From Trifolium pratense (Eukaryota; Streptophyta; Magnoliopsida; Fabales; Fabaceae), in contig NC_060063.1 of the NCBI RefSeq assembly GCF_020283565.1, positions 32,140,635-32,204,634 on the forward strand: a stretch of 64,000 bases of DNA, given 5' to 3'. A program made the translations under genes and the position numbers. Numbering within the stretch: the stretch's first letter is position 1; each line of letters begins with the position of its first letter. Below are positions 46,044-56,046 of this stretch, piece after piece. The notes under the pieces were generated by a model. It did not search any database. It saw only the letters and a list, made by a program, of their open reading frames with translations, and was not told the origin of the DNA.

Positions 46044-47004
46044 GACCATCTACAATGGTTTTTCCATTCAACACTATTCAACATCCACTTTTTCACTTCA
46101 CATTATTTTCTCTTTCTTCCACCTAATTATTCAACACCCATTCAACTTTTACTCTCTCCAATGGTTTTTCATTCAACACTCTACCCCACCACTTTCTCTA
46201 CCCCACCACTTTCTATTTCATATTCTTATTTAAATTTAAATTTTTGTTTTTATGATTAAATAAAATTATAATTATCGATTAAAATTAAATTAAAATAATA
46301 CACTTAACAAAATTTATTTAAATAATTTTTTTTATTTTCTTAATTTAAAATGTAATACATCACACAAATAACGTAATCAGTACGATACAAATTAACTTAA
46401 AATGCAATACAACACACAAGTAACGTAATTAATACGATGCAAATTAACTTAAAATACGAAACAACACACAAATAACGTATAGTACGAAACAAATGTTGGA
46501 GTTTTGATAATTGTTGGGATAATTAGAACAATTATTGGGATCCATTTCACTAAAAAAAAGATTAAAACTTCAAAAGAAAGACTAATTAAAAATATAATAA
46601 TAGATTAAGATAGTGTCCAAATGAAATGAACCAAGTCTCTATTTATAGAGAAAAAAAAATCACGAATTTTGGTAAAAAAATAAAAAATTAATTTGCAATG
46701 AAATAATTGAGTTCAAAGATAAGAATGTGGTAAAAATCCAGCCAACCAACCAGAACATGCCACCTGTCCCGATCAGCTTCTCTCTCCTTCTCTCCCTGCG
46801 CGTAACGCGCCCTGTCCCCGCGTGTCTTACACGCGCCTGCTGCGGACCAATAAATCAGTGCCGCGTGTCCTCGTGGCAGCATTCAACGGGTGTTGAATTG
46901 ATTCATCACCTCTCTCATCCACCTCACATTCAACACCCCTTTTGCAATGGATTCAACACTCTCAACACCCATTAAACACCCACTTTCAACACCATTGTAC
47001 ATGG
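46044..47004. mobile_element. MITE, probably PIF/Harbinger-like, abutting the MULE
   Basis: It begins gaccatctacaatgg and ends ccattgtacatgg, an imperfect terminal inverted repeat; both subterminal regions are full of attcaacac words in opposite orientation. tta flanks it (46041-46043, 47005-47007), fitting the 3-bp TTA/TAA duplication of this superfamily. About 961 bp with no transposase. It has an AT-rich left part and a GC-rich patch (46780-46880, many cgcg words). Confidence 0.6.
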
Positions 47005-47146
47005 TTATATGGCAAAGGAAATAATTCATTTATAATATTGGATGCTATTATTAAAATTTGACGTAGTATTTAGTAGTATTTAAAAGTGTTTCTACTTATG
47101 TGGTAATTATTAAATATTAAAATTTATAAGATTTTAAATTAAAATT

Positions 47147-47572
47147 TGACTAAATTGCACTTTTTTTTAAACAGTTAAATTGCACTTTTAGACTATAACT
47201 TTCACAAATTTGTGATTTTGGCCACATAACTTTCATAATAACACTATTGGCCCCTAACTTTAGCCCATTTTGAAAAAGACTAACCCCACATTAATTTTGA
47301 CAAAGTCAACGTACACGTGGACAATGACTCACATGTCACATCAACGTACTGAAGTGACATATGAGTAACTATATATCCACGTGGCAAGATATGCCGAAGC
47401 AACATTTGAGTTACTGTCTACGTGTGCGTTGACTTGGTCAAAATCACTAGCGGTTAACCTTTTGCAAAACAGGATAAAGTTATAGGGTCAAGAGTGCTAT
47501 TATGAAAGTTAAGTGGAAAAAATCGCAAATTTATGAAAATTAGGGTGTCAAAAAAATAATTTAGTCTTATTT
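47147..47572. mobile_element. Foldback element with arms of about 190 bp
   Basis: The left arm (gactaaattgca ... ggcccctaactttagccc ... caaagtcaacgtacacgtgg) is mirrored by the right arm (gcgttgacttggtcaaaat ... aggataaagttatagggtc ... aatttagtc). The arms pair imperfectly; the centre (about 47340-47400) has acgtggcaagatatgcc. No coding capacity. Confidence 0.65.
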
Positions 47573-47721
47573 TTTAATATTTGATAGCGTTAATACTTCT
47601 CCATTGCAATTATTTATTGGTTTGAACACTCTTGTTATTACGGGAGCAACAAAGAACCTATCACCCTGTGTATAAAGGTAAAGCAGAGATAATACGGGAA
47701 AAAGGAGCGGGCACCAAACAA

Positions 47722-47842
47722 AAACACATCTCCAACCTTATCAGACAAAATAATATTTTAGACAAAATAAAATAAAATTAGAATCCCATAAGTTGCATAA
47801 TAAACACATCTCTAACCTTATCAGACAAAATAATATTTTAAA
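47722..47842. repeat. 40-bp direct duplication
   Basis: aacacatctccaaccttatc and the following caaaataatatttta occur at about 47723 and again at about 47804 with one change. The remainder of 47573-48170 holds no recognisable feature. Confidence 0.7.
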
Positions 47843-48243
47843 ACAAAATAATATTTAATAATCTCATCTCATTATTAATAAAGACATGTCCCTAGTCATT
47901 ATCAAAAAAAAAAAAGACATGTCCCTAGTTGAAAATATATTTTGGTTTGTAATATATTTTCAAAAAATAATTTATAATGATGTATTTTTAAGGACTACAG
48001 TCAATGTAATATATTTAAAATTTAATTATTACTATTTTATGTTATAAAAAAATAGTATTAATAAAAAATTTACTAAATATGTTTAAACTTTGACCTAACT
48101 TATTAATTAATAGACTGAATTATTTTATTTGACAAATAATAAATGGTTACTATATTGGAAAGTGATACCTATATATGTGCATTGTGTATGTAATTCCTCG
48201 TTATTGTCTCAACATCTTTAGGATTTCATTTGAGAATATCATC

Positions 48244-48316
48244 ATGATAAAGGTTGGAAGCATTCTCTTGATCGTTGGAATTTTATTTGCTCCCTTCAAC
48301 CTCAACTGCGGATCCG
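48244..48316 (+). CDS. Candidate first exon encoding a signal peptide
   Basis: The ATG at 48244 opens MIKVGSILLIVGILFAPFN, continuing LNCGSG to a possible donor site (ccg|gtaaac at 48317). The peptide has a charged start and a hydrophobic core typical of a secretion signal, and single-exon signal sequences begin many small secreted plant peptides. A TATA-like tatatatg lies near 48170. No second exon can be pointed to: downstream sequence is non-coding and is broken by an LTR element at 48930. It may be a relic or chance. Confidence 0.3.
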
Positions 48317-48929
48317 GTAAACATATCACATCTCATTGAATTTTTTTTTCTACCCCAACAATTATACCTCTACCCCTACAAATCAATTTATTTTCCAATT
48401 TTACCCTTTTTTTTTTGGTAGAATAATTTTACCCTTTTTTTGACACACCCCATCATCTCTCCCAATACCATCACCGCCACCCTGGCCCTTCCGACGCCAT
48501 CTTCGCAACCGCGTGAACTTATTTGATGACACCATTTTCGTACTCTTTTTCAGTTAAGCAAACAATTGAACCAAATAATTTGAGCAACTTCATCTCTTTC
48601 TCCTTCCTCACGAAGCTTGAAGCAAAGCCACCACATTAGATTTCTCTTCCGTGCGATCATGGCTGTTTGTTTCTTCATTAAATCCTCCACTTGTGTTTAA
48701 AATAGTGAAAATCCCATTTTCTATTTTGGAACCCTAACTTTGCTCAATGATAAAAATCTAAAATTTACCATTTTCGGTCTTCTTGGACTTACCTCCTGCC
48801 TTCAATTCTTCAAATCAATACCCATGGTGGATGGAGCTTGTTGCTGCTGCCGCCCGAGTGAAGGGGGCTTTTTTTTTCAACTTTTGTCTCAACAATGTAA
48901 AGACCAAATTTATAAGTCTTAACTTCCTT
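48317..48929. other. Non-coding stretch before the RT-only element
   Basis: No supported gene. T-rich and C-rich tracts (48330-48450). If 48244 is a real exon this would be its intron, cut by the LTR element. Confidence 0.35.
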
Positions 48930-49020
48930 TGTTAATGTTGAGAGAATGAGATAAACTGAAAGGACTTTTCATTATTAATCAAAAAAGCAAAAAAATTGTA
49001 ATGTACAGGAGGAGCAAGTG

Positions 49021-49099
<79 letters not shown>

Positions 49100-49183
49100 T
49101 CTATGAATAAAAATAACTGCATATTGACAGTTTCCTAAAGATAACTGCTTGACAGTTTTACAATATAATTATCTACATTAATA
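48930..49183 (-). repeat. 3' LTR of RT-only element, with (TA)n expansion
   Basis: 254 bp against 190 bp in the partner. The 64 bp difference equals the difference in the AT tract (74 bp at 49024-49097 against 10 bp at 51292-51301). Confidence 0.88.
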
Positions 49184-49190
49184 TCTCCCC

Positions 49191-51059
49191 TCAAGTTGGA
49201 CTATGGATTGAACATAGATTCAACTTGGACAACAAATCAAAGAAAGCTGGAAAATGCAAAGGCTTGGTGAACATGTCAGCTATTTGAGAATTGCTTGGTA
49301 TAGGCAGTAAGTGGATCAACTGTGATTGGATCTTCTCTCTAATAACATGACAATCTATCTCAATATGCTTACTTCTTTCATGAAAAGCGGGATTGTGAGC
49401 CAAATAAATGGCAGACCTGCTATCACAGAAAACTGATGCAGGATTTGAGAATTCCATCTTGAAATCTTGAAATAAGTATTGTAACCATTGAATTTCACAA
49501 GTAAGAGAAGCTAGTGCCCTATATTCTGCTTCAGTTGATGACCTTGAAACAGTGTTCTGCTTCTTTGATTTCCAGGAAATTAATGAGGAACCAATAAACA
49601 CACAATAACCAGTTATTGATTTTCTAGTTTCAGGACATCTTGCCCAATCAGAATCTGCATATCCAGTCAGTTTTAAAGAACTAGAAACTGGGAAAAATAA
49701 ACCGTTTGCAGGGGAAGATTTAAGATACTTCAAAATTCTAGTAGCAGCTGTATAATGAGGAATTAAAGGTTTAGATACAAATTGGCTCAAGTGCTGTACA
49801 TAAAATGAAATATCAGGTCTGGTATTTGTCAAATAAAGAAGCCTTCCTATGAGTCTTCTATAAGATGATGGATCCTTTAAAGGAGCACCATCTGTACTGG
49901 AAAGTTTGGTAGTTGGATTGAAAGGAATGTTAGATGGTTTTGTTGCCAAAAAAACAGTATCTTGTAGTAATTCAAGGGTATACTTCCTTTGATTAACAAA
50001 AATACCCTTAGGAGACCTTGCAATCTCAAATCCCAAGAAATACCTCAGTTTTCCAAGATCCTTAATTTTAAATTTCTGATCTAAAAAGTGTTTAACAGCT
50101 TGAATTTCTTTAGATGAATTTCCTGCTAACACAATATCATCCACATATACTAGTAAAGCAGTAAATTCACTATCAGTAGACTTGATATATAAAGAGTGAT
50201 CAGAAACAGATTGTTTATACCCAAAAGAAATAAGTGCAGAAGATAATTTGGAGTACCATTGCCTACTTTCTTGTTTTAATCCATAAAGGGATTTATGCAA
50301 TCTACAAACCTTATTAGAACCAATAGCAGAAGAATAACCAGGAGGTAATGACATATAGACTTCTTCATTTAAATCACCATGAAGGAACGCATTGTTAACA
50401 TCTAATTGCTCAAGATCCCATCCTTTAATCGATGCTAGTGCTAACAAAAATCTGACAGTAGTTATTTTAGCTACTGGAGAAAAAGTATCAAAATAGTCAA
50501 TTCCTTCCATTTGGGTATACCCTTTTGCAACTAATCTGGCCTTGTATCGCTCAATGGAACTATTTGCATGGTACTTTATTTTATACACCCATTTACATCC
50601 AATTGGAGTTTTACCATGAGGAAGATCAACTACTGACCAAGTTTTATTTTCATCAAGTGCTAATAACTCGGCATCCATGGCTTTTCTCCAACAATCAAGT
50701 TTAGAAGCTTGGCTAAAAGTTTTAGGTTCAATAATAGCAGAAATTGAACAACAAAAAGATTTATATTCTGGAACACAATTGTCGTAAGAAAGAACCGAGG
50801 AAAGTGGATAATTTGGATGCGAAATGTTATTATTAACAGAACCTGTAACAGAGTAACAATGATAATCTTCTAAGTAACCAGGACGAGTAATTGTTCTAGT
50901 AGACCTTCTAAGAGTATCATGATAAGGTGGAGGGGCTAGATTAGGACGATCATGAGAAGATAAAGATAAAGGTGTGTGACTTGAAGATGCTGGAGATGAG
51001 ATAGTACGATCAGGTTCTATATTAACAGAGCTAGGAGATGTAGAAGCAGGTTCAAACAT
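49191..51059 (-). CDS. Copia reverse transcriptase-RNase H ORF
   Basis: 622 residues, open throughout. The N-terminal 90 residues are Ser/Pro-rich linker. RT starts about residue 120 (DAELLALDENKTWSVVDLP; CKWVYKIKYH; LVAKGYTQMEGIDYFDTFSP) and has LLVYVDDIVLAGN. RNase H has GYADSDWARCPETRKSITG and SRSSTEAEYRALASL, ending PIPSNSQIADMFTKPLHF. Catalytic motifs are present, though KQESRQWY replaces the usual [12 protein letters not shown] motif. The first Met lies in the linker because the upstream gag-integrase part is deleted. The ORF stops 8 nt before the 3' LTR. In a complete element this is the C-terminal part of a Gag-Pol polyprotein. Confidence 0.88.
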   Translation of the reverse strand: MFEPASTSPSSVNIEPDRTISSPASSSHTPLSLSSHDRPNLAPPPYHDTLRRSTRTITRPGYLEDYHCYSVTGSVNNNISHPNYPLSSVLSYDNCVPEYKSFCCSISAIIEPKTFSQASKLDCWRKAMDAELLALDENKTWSVVDLPHGKTPIGCKWVYKIKYHANSSIERYKARLVAKGYTQMEGIDYFDTFSPVAKITTVRFLLALASIKGWDLEQLDVNNAFLHGDLNEEVYMSLPPGYSSAIGSNKVCRLHKSLYGLKQESRQWYSKLSSALISFGYKQSVSDHSLYIKSTDSEFTALLVYVDDIVLAGNSSKEIQAVKHFLDQKFKIKDLGKLRYFLGFEIARSPKGIFVNQRKYTLELLQDTVFLATKPSNIPFNPTTKLSSTDGAPLKDPSSYRRLIGRLLYLTNTRPDISFYVQHLSQFVSKPLIPHYTAATRILKYLKSSPANGLFFPVSSSLKLTGYADSDWARCPETRKSITGYCVFIGSSLISWKSKKQNTVSRSSTEAEYRALASLTCEIQWLQYLFQDFKMEFSNPASVFCDSRSAIYLAHNPAFHERSKHIEIDCHVIREKIQSQLIHLLPIPSNSQIADMFTKPLHFPAFFDLLSKLNLCSIHSPT

Positions 51060-51197
51060 GACAGGTAAAGGTAAAGAATTATGTGTATGAGAAGCAGGAT
51101 CATCAAGAATAGAATTTGATGGTAAAGGCTTAGAAAAATCGGAGGCATTATGAACAGGTTGAGAATGTCGTAAAGGAAAATATGTTTCATGATACCA

Positions 51198-51387
51198 TGT
51201 TAATGTTGAGAGAATGAGATAAACTGAAAGGACTTTTCATTATTAATCAAAAAAGCAAAAAAATTGTAATGTACAGGAGGAGCAGGTGCTCATATATATA
51301 TCTTCTATGAATAAAAATAACTGCATATTGACAGTTTCCTAAAGATAACTGCTTGACAGTTTTACAATATAATTATCTACATTAATA
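51198..51387 (-). repeat. 5' LTR of RT-only element
   Basis: 190 bp with a 10-bp AT tract. A PBS remnant (TGGTATCA on the minus strand) is at 51190-51197. Confidence 0.88.
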
Positions 51388-51392
51388 TCCTT

Positions 51393-52046
51393 TTTCTTCA
51401 AATTAAAAAATAAATTGTTTTTGAGTTTGATTAACTATATGTTTTATTCATTGGATACTGACCTTTGTTTCAAATTTGTTTTGCCTGTTATTAGCTTTCT
51501 AGCCGGAGAGAATTGAAATTTTTGGATTCCATTGAGAGCTAGTGGATGTTGGTGAACCTAATTGGGTGTAGAAGTGACTTGAGATTGTAGGTTCATCTTC
51601 AAGTTTTACTACTAGTTTTAGATTTAATATTAATCTTTAGTTTATAAGGTGAATTTATAAAAATTGAAGTGGTTTAGAAGAAGTTGATGAAATTGAAAGT
51701 TTTTCTGCTTAGGAAAATTTTCACCTTTAGTGACAGTTTTGTCTATCACTAAAACCATTATTGAAAAACATGAGTATTCTCAGAAGAAATAATAAACCGA
51801 ACTACTTTGGAAAAACAGTTCCGGTACAATATTTTGACTTATAGTGACAGATAAAACTGTAACTAAAAGTTAAATTACTTTGAAATATGAACCGGATTAC
51901 TTTGAAAAGGAAGGTGTTCCGGTAAGAAATAATGAACCGGATTACTTTGAAAAAGAGTTCTCATATAGGTGAAAATGAGATCTATATACAAATTGTTTAC
52001 TTTTAGTGACAAATTGTCTGTCACTATAAGTCAAATTTATTGTAAA
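51393..52046. other. Non-coding stretch with CACTA-like subterminal words
   Basis: tagtgaca occurs in both orientations (51729, 51844, 52007, and tgtctatcacta/tgtcactata), and gaaccggattactttgaaaa occurs three times with variants (about 51800-51960). Such clusters are seen near CACTA ends, but no CACTA terminus with a 3-bp duplication could be placed. Confidence 0.35.
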
Positions 52047-52751
52047 CTAGCACGGGAGTCGCGGCGTTACCGCTCCATATTTGATAATCATAAAATAGTA
52101 ATTTATTGAGAAGTAGATTAAAAAATTAAAAAATAGAAAGATATAATATTTGGTAAAAAAAATAGAAAAAGAACAATGATAAAACTATCACAAAAAAACC
52201 CTCACGTCTCCGTATTAATATTTGAATATAAATGATAATGTAGAAATTATGGATAAATAGGCTACCTTATTAATATATTAGTAAAAACATAGGCCTTGTA
52301 AAAACCACAAAAAAAATTAGGTCATTGTATTAAATATATGATTATAAATATAATCATTTTAAAATTATTAAAAAATAGACAACCTTGTTAATATGTTAGC
52401 GAAAATATAGGTGTCAAAAAAATCATCAAAATAATTAGTTCACCGTATTAAATATGAGTATAACCCGTAAAATTGTAAAACAAAATAGATAACTTAATTA
52501 ATATATAAATAAAAGTATAAGCCCTGTAGAAATCACAAAAAAAAAGTTTCCATATTAATATATGAGTATTTTATAGATTCCGTAGATGTTATAAAAGAAC
52601 GGGCAAACGTATTAATATGAATAAAAAACATAGGTCCCGCATAAACCACACAAAAGAACAAGTCATTGTATATTAATATATGAGTATAAATATAAGTTCA
52701 CAAAATATAGTTAAAAACAAGAAATTTTATTAATAAGAGTAAAAACATAGG

Positions 52752-52856
52752 TCTTGCGTACGTGTATGATATAAACTGTTGTTTTGTTTGGCACACCTTG
52801 TGCCAATCAGGAGTCATTATTAATAATAAAATTCATTTTAGTTTGTTCAAAAAAAA
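52752..52856 (+). mobile_element. 5'-truncated LINE 3' end
   Basis: It ends ttggcacaccttgtgccaat, then taataataaaattcatttta and a 13-nt A run, like plant L1 3' ends. aaaaacatagg (52741) and aaaaacacagg (52857) flank it with one mismatch. Confidence 0.5.
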
Positions 52857-53201
52857 AAAAACACAGGCACCGCATAAATCACACAAAAGATTATATCTTT
52901 CTATTAATGCATGGGTATAAATATATGTCAATGATGAGCAACCTTATTAATATATTAATAATAAAATATATGTCTCATAAAAATGAACAAAATAGTTAGG
53001 TCGTTGTATTAATATATGATCTAGTATAACCCGCAAAATTATAAAAAAAATAAACAACTTTATTAATATATGATTAAAATTATAAGTCTCGTAGAAATCA
53101 CAAAAAAAAGATTATCTTATTAATTCATGAGTATAAATATATATAGGTCCTACATAAATTATTAAAGAACATGAAATCTTATTAATAAGAGGAAAAACAT
53201 A

Positions 53202-53615
53202 TGCCACTTTTTGCTTTTTCATAGCCGCCCCACAACAACTACATAGTAAACCCTACTTTTTGCTTTTTATTCTTATTCATCTTCCAAAGAGGGGTGATTT
53301 TGGATCAATTTTGATCTGAAATCACCCCCTTTTGATTGTTTTATATATTTTTTTATTTATTTAAATAAGTGATTTTCACACATTCTTAGGTTTCATTTGA
53401 GTTTTCTTTTGTTGTTCTTGTCTGATGTTGTTTTAATCCCGTCTTAGTGCAAAGTTTTTTGTCATGAGTTCGCGTCTTGGTACGGTGTTCGGTTTAATTC
53501 CGTTGTAGTACGATGTTTGTTTTGTTCAGATTTGCTTCGATTCAGATTCAGTGCAGATTCACACGTACCCTACTTACTTGAATAAATGAATATTGTTTGT
53601 TGTTAGTCTAAAAAA
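53202..53615 (+). mobile_element. Retroposed polyadenylated transcript of unknown origin
   Basis: A 414 bp insert in the minisatellite is flanked by a 15-bp direct repeat aagaggaaaaacata (53187-53201, 53616-53630). It ends in an A run (53610-53617) about 29 nt after AATAAA (53581-53586). The body has a perfect inverted repeat flanking a centre (ggggtgattttggatc / gatctgaaatcacccc, 53292-53330). It has no pol III boxes that I can see and no long ORF. It looks like the 3' end of an mRNA or LINE copied by LINE machinery. Confidence 0.6.
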
Positions 53616-53849
53616 AAGAGGAAAAACATAGGTCCCGTAGAATTCACATGAAAGATTATGTGCCATATTAATATATGACTATAACTCGTAAAATTATAAA
53701 AAATATCAACATCTTTACTAATACATGAGTAAAAATATAAGACCCGTAAATATATCCAAAAAAATTAGGTTTCCGTATTAATATGAATATAACCCGTAAA
53801 ATTATTAAAAAAAAAAAAATAGGCAACATAATATTTTAGTCCTTTTTTT

Positions 53850-54029
53850 TCTCCAATAATATTCTTCGGCATAGAAAAATCTCATAAGAACGAAAGTTAT
53901 ATCTTTCTTGTGTGATTTGTTTATGGTTTTGTTTCTCCGACTCTTTGTAAATTTTTGTAGTCTACCTCGGTACGTCTTGTGTTGGGGAGGTTGTCTATGT
54001 TAATATATATCATTTTGGTTTGTTAAAAA
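53850..54029 (+). mobile_element. LINE-like 3' end
   Basis: The end gtctacctcggtacgtcttg, then gttggggaggttgtctatgt and tttggtttgttaaaaaaaa, resembles plant L1 3' tails. The 5' limit and target duplication are unclear. Confidence 0.4.
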
Positions 54030-54837
54030 AAACATCAGTCTTTATATCAACAACAAAAAAACTTTCAAAAAAAATAACTTCTAAAAAATGTCATTTATTT
54101 TTCAACTATTTTCAACTTGGTATTTAATTTTTACTGTTTTTTTTAAACTAAATGTATCATTCCTGCGCAACTGTAGAGAATAAACCTCTTGAGGTAACTA
54201 ACAATTTTTATTGTTTTTGTCTCACCATTTTTTTACGGAAGTTTTTTCAGTTTTTCTCCCACCATATTCTTGTATTAAATTAATTAAATTTATTGAGTTG
54301 AACTACAAATTGAAAAATAACTTGATTAAATATTGGATTGAAGTCCATAAATCAAGTTGAGTGAATCTAAAATAACAAAACATAAACGATAAAATTACAC
54401 TAAAGAAAGGGTTTGACTCAAATAAAATATCATAAATAAATGGAAACAACACCATATACCTCTATATTGTAAAAAAAAAAATACTTTTGTTGTCTTATTT
54501 GGTATAATGCACTTATGACGTTGAAATAAAGAATTTCATTGAATCTCTCCTTTTATTTGTACATGAATTTTAATCTCTTATTATACAAAAGAAGAAAAAT
54601 AAACACTTCCCCTTTTTTCTTTTAACTTAATTATTATATACTTGTTTTTCAAGATGATTGATTGATTATAACAAATAAAATGAGATAAAAGAAATAAAAT
54701 GATTATAACTTAATTATATACTTGTTTCTTTTAACATTAATGTTTGTTTCTGAAAATTTTGAAGAAGAAAGAAAGAAAATAACAGACAGTCAAAAAATGT
54801 ATTTGGAAGTTAACAAAAAAGGTAGTGCGAAGTTTTT
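54030..54837. other. AT-rich stretch, nothing recognised
   Basis: No coding frame, element end or structured repeat could be supported. Confidence 0.5.
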
Positions 54838-54946
54838 TCTACTAACTTTTGAATAAAGACACAAAATAATCCTGAATTGATTATGTGTCAAAAAATAAAA
54901 AAGGGGCAAATTAGTGATTTCATATGTATCTTTTTTTTATAGTAGA
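54838..54946. repeat. 109-bp repeat unit with TCTACTA/TAGTAGA ends
   Basis: Starts tctactaac and ends tatagtaga, a 7-bp terminal inverted repeat. The interior has gacac ... gtgtc. Three more copies lie at 56047-56446. MITE-like in form; no target duplication is obvious. Confidence 0.5.
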
Positions 54947-54989
54947 CAATGAGTTTAAATAGTCTAAGCTTAACACAATAAAAAAAGAA

Positions 54990-55479
54990 AAGAATATATT
55001 TCTGGACCGGGTGTGGATAGGAAAATTTTACCAAGGCCCAACAAGAAATCACCCAATATGATCCAATCCACAGTTTTGAATAATGCAAGGCGGGACAAAT
55101 TAGGAAGGCGCCAACATCTGAAAATTGTGGCGCTAAGTGAGGAAAAATATCTCCTCCATGATCTCCCACTCTGATGACTCTTAAGGAAGAAGATAACAAC
55201 CACCCACCATGATCCACCGGAATAGGGGGTAAGGAGGAAAATAACCACCTCTAGGAGCGCCACTCACGGAGGAAGAATGAGGTGGCCGAAAAACAGGTTA
55301 ATGGAGCTTGGAGAAGAAGGAAGGGGACTCTATAAATAGCATTGATCATTCATGGTCATGGAGATATAACATTTTTTCTACTCTCACACATATGGACCTA
55401 TCTTGGGTCTAGATTTGTATTATATTGTTTAATCCAATATCAATAATATAACCACCTGCGAGTGTTCACCAGAACAATT
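54990..55479 (+). repeat. Gypsy LTR 3' portion (Ogre/Tat-like)
   Basis: It contains ctataaatagc (TATA-like, 55330-55340), then ccaatatcaataatataacc and tgttcaccagaacaat before a PBS. No coding region follows, so only an LTR and PBS remain. The left limit is uncertain. Confidence 0.55.
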
Positions 55480-55492
55480 TGGCGCCCACCGT
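55480..55492 (+). other. Primer binding site TGGCGCCCACCGT
   Basis: It matches the site of Ogre/Tat-type elements (tRNA-Arg type by family knowledge). Confidence 0.6.
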
Positions 55493-55973
55493 AAAATTAT
55501 ATGTACAACACATAAAAATTAAGAATGTTTAAAACCTCTCTTAGCTGTAGTCATTGTCATAATTGATAGGAAGATATTGTTTGATTAGTGGGCAGTGTGA
55601 AAAAAAATGTACAGAGTAATGCTCTTTTTATAGTATATGTAGTTAAATGATATTGTTGTATTTTTATTAAGAGATTAAATGTGTCATTATATTCATTCGT
55701 AGGTCATAATTATAAATTTTATGCGGATTGCTATATGTTATTTATTTTATTTTTTTGTAAGGTAAAGAAACGTTTTAAATTGAGTAGTTAAATTGAATTT
55801 GTATAAAGTGAGGTAATTTGAATTTGGGCTAGATACAAAAATTGGATTTTTAGATAAAAAGAAAAAAAATCGTGGGAGAACTAACACATAAAGTGGAGTT
55901 TTGTGGTTACAATTGGGCATTTAACTCATATTGATTATATTTTGGCTCCAAAAATATAACAAATTAATTCATA

Positions 55974-56040
55974 TGGCTTAGTGGTAAATGTAATAAGAAG
56001 GGTAACTAAAAGGTTAAGGGTTCGAATCCTTCTAAGAAAT
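55974..56040 (+). mobile_element. tRNA-like SINE head or tRNA pseudogene
   Basis: TGGCTTAGTGG (55974-55984) fits a pol III A box and GGTTCGAATCC (56019-56029) fits a B box, 34 nt apart. A second copy at 56286-56335 keeps the A-box region (tgacttagtggtaa) but lacks the B box through a 25-bp loss. No complete cloverleaf can be drawn. Confidence 0.5.
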
Positions 56041-56046
56041 TTTTTA

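Larger units (their letters stand above)
48930..51387 (-). mobile_element. Small LTR element encoding only RT-RNase H
   Basis: LTRs at 48930-49183 and 51198-51387 with TSD tcctt (48925-48929, 51388-51392). On the sense strand LTRs begin TATTAATG and end TTAACA, i.e. TA..CA, a known rarer terminus. The internal region is only about 2 kb. Right after the 5' LTR the sequence tggtatcatgaaacatattt joins an 8-nt PBS remnant to the integrase C-terminus (HETYFPLR). Gag, protease and most of integrase are missing. LTRs differ by one substitution outside a (TA)n tract. Confidence 0.88.
52047..53850 (-). repeat. AT-rich minisatellite, possible Helitron body
   Basis: Imperfect copies of two alternating words, tattaatatatgagtata and aaaacataggtcccgtagaa, run from about 52200 to 53840 with interruptions. 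At the left edge the minus strand ends in a GC-rich imperfect hairpin (ggagcggtaacgccgcgactcc) followed by cgtgCTAG and a T, which fits a Helitron 3' end. No 5' TC end or Rep-helicase gene is seen, so the Helitron call is tentative; the minisatellite is clear. Confidence 0.55.

Noticed and set aside
51720..52046. CACTA transposon terminus
   Set aside because: tagtgaca words are clustered, but no CACTA end with inverted partner and 3-bp duplication could be found.
54888..55263. Minus-strand frames of 97-109 codons
   Set aside because: They lie antisense to a Gypsy LTR remnant with TATA box and PBS on the plus strand; no domain is seen.
55974..56040. Functional tRNA gene
   Set aside because: A and B boxes are present but no acceptor stem or cloverleaf can be drawn; a SINE head or pseudogene fits better.
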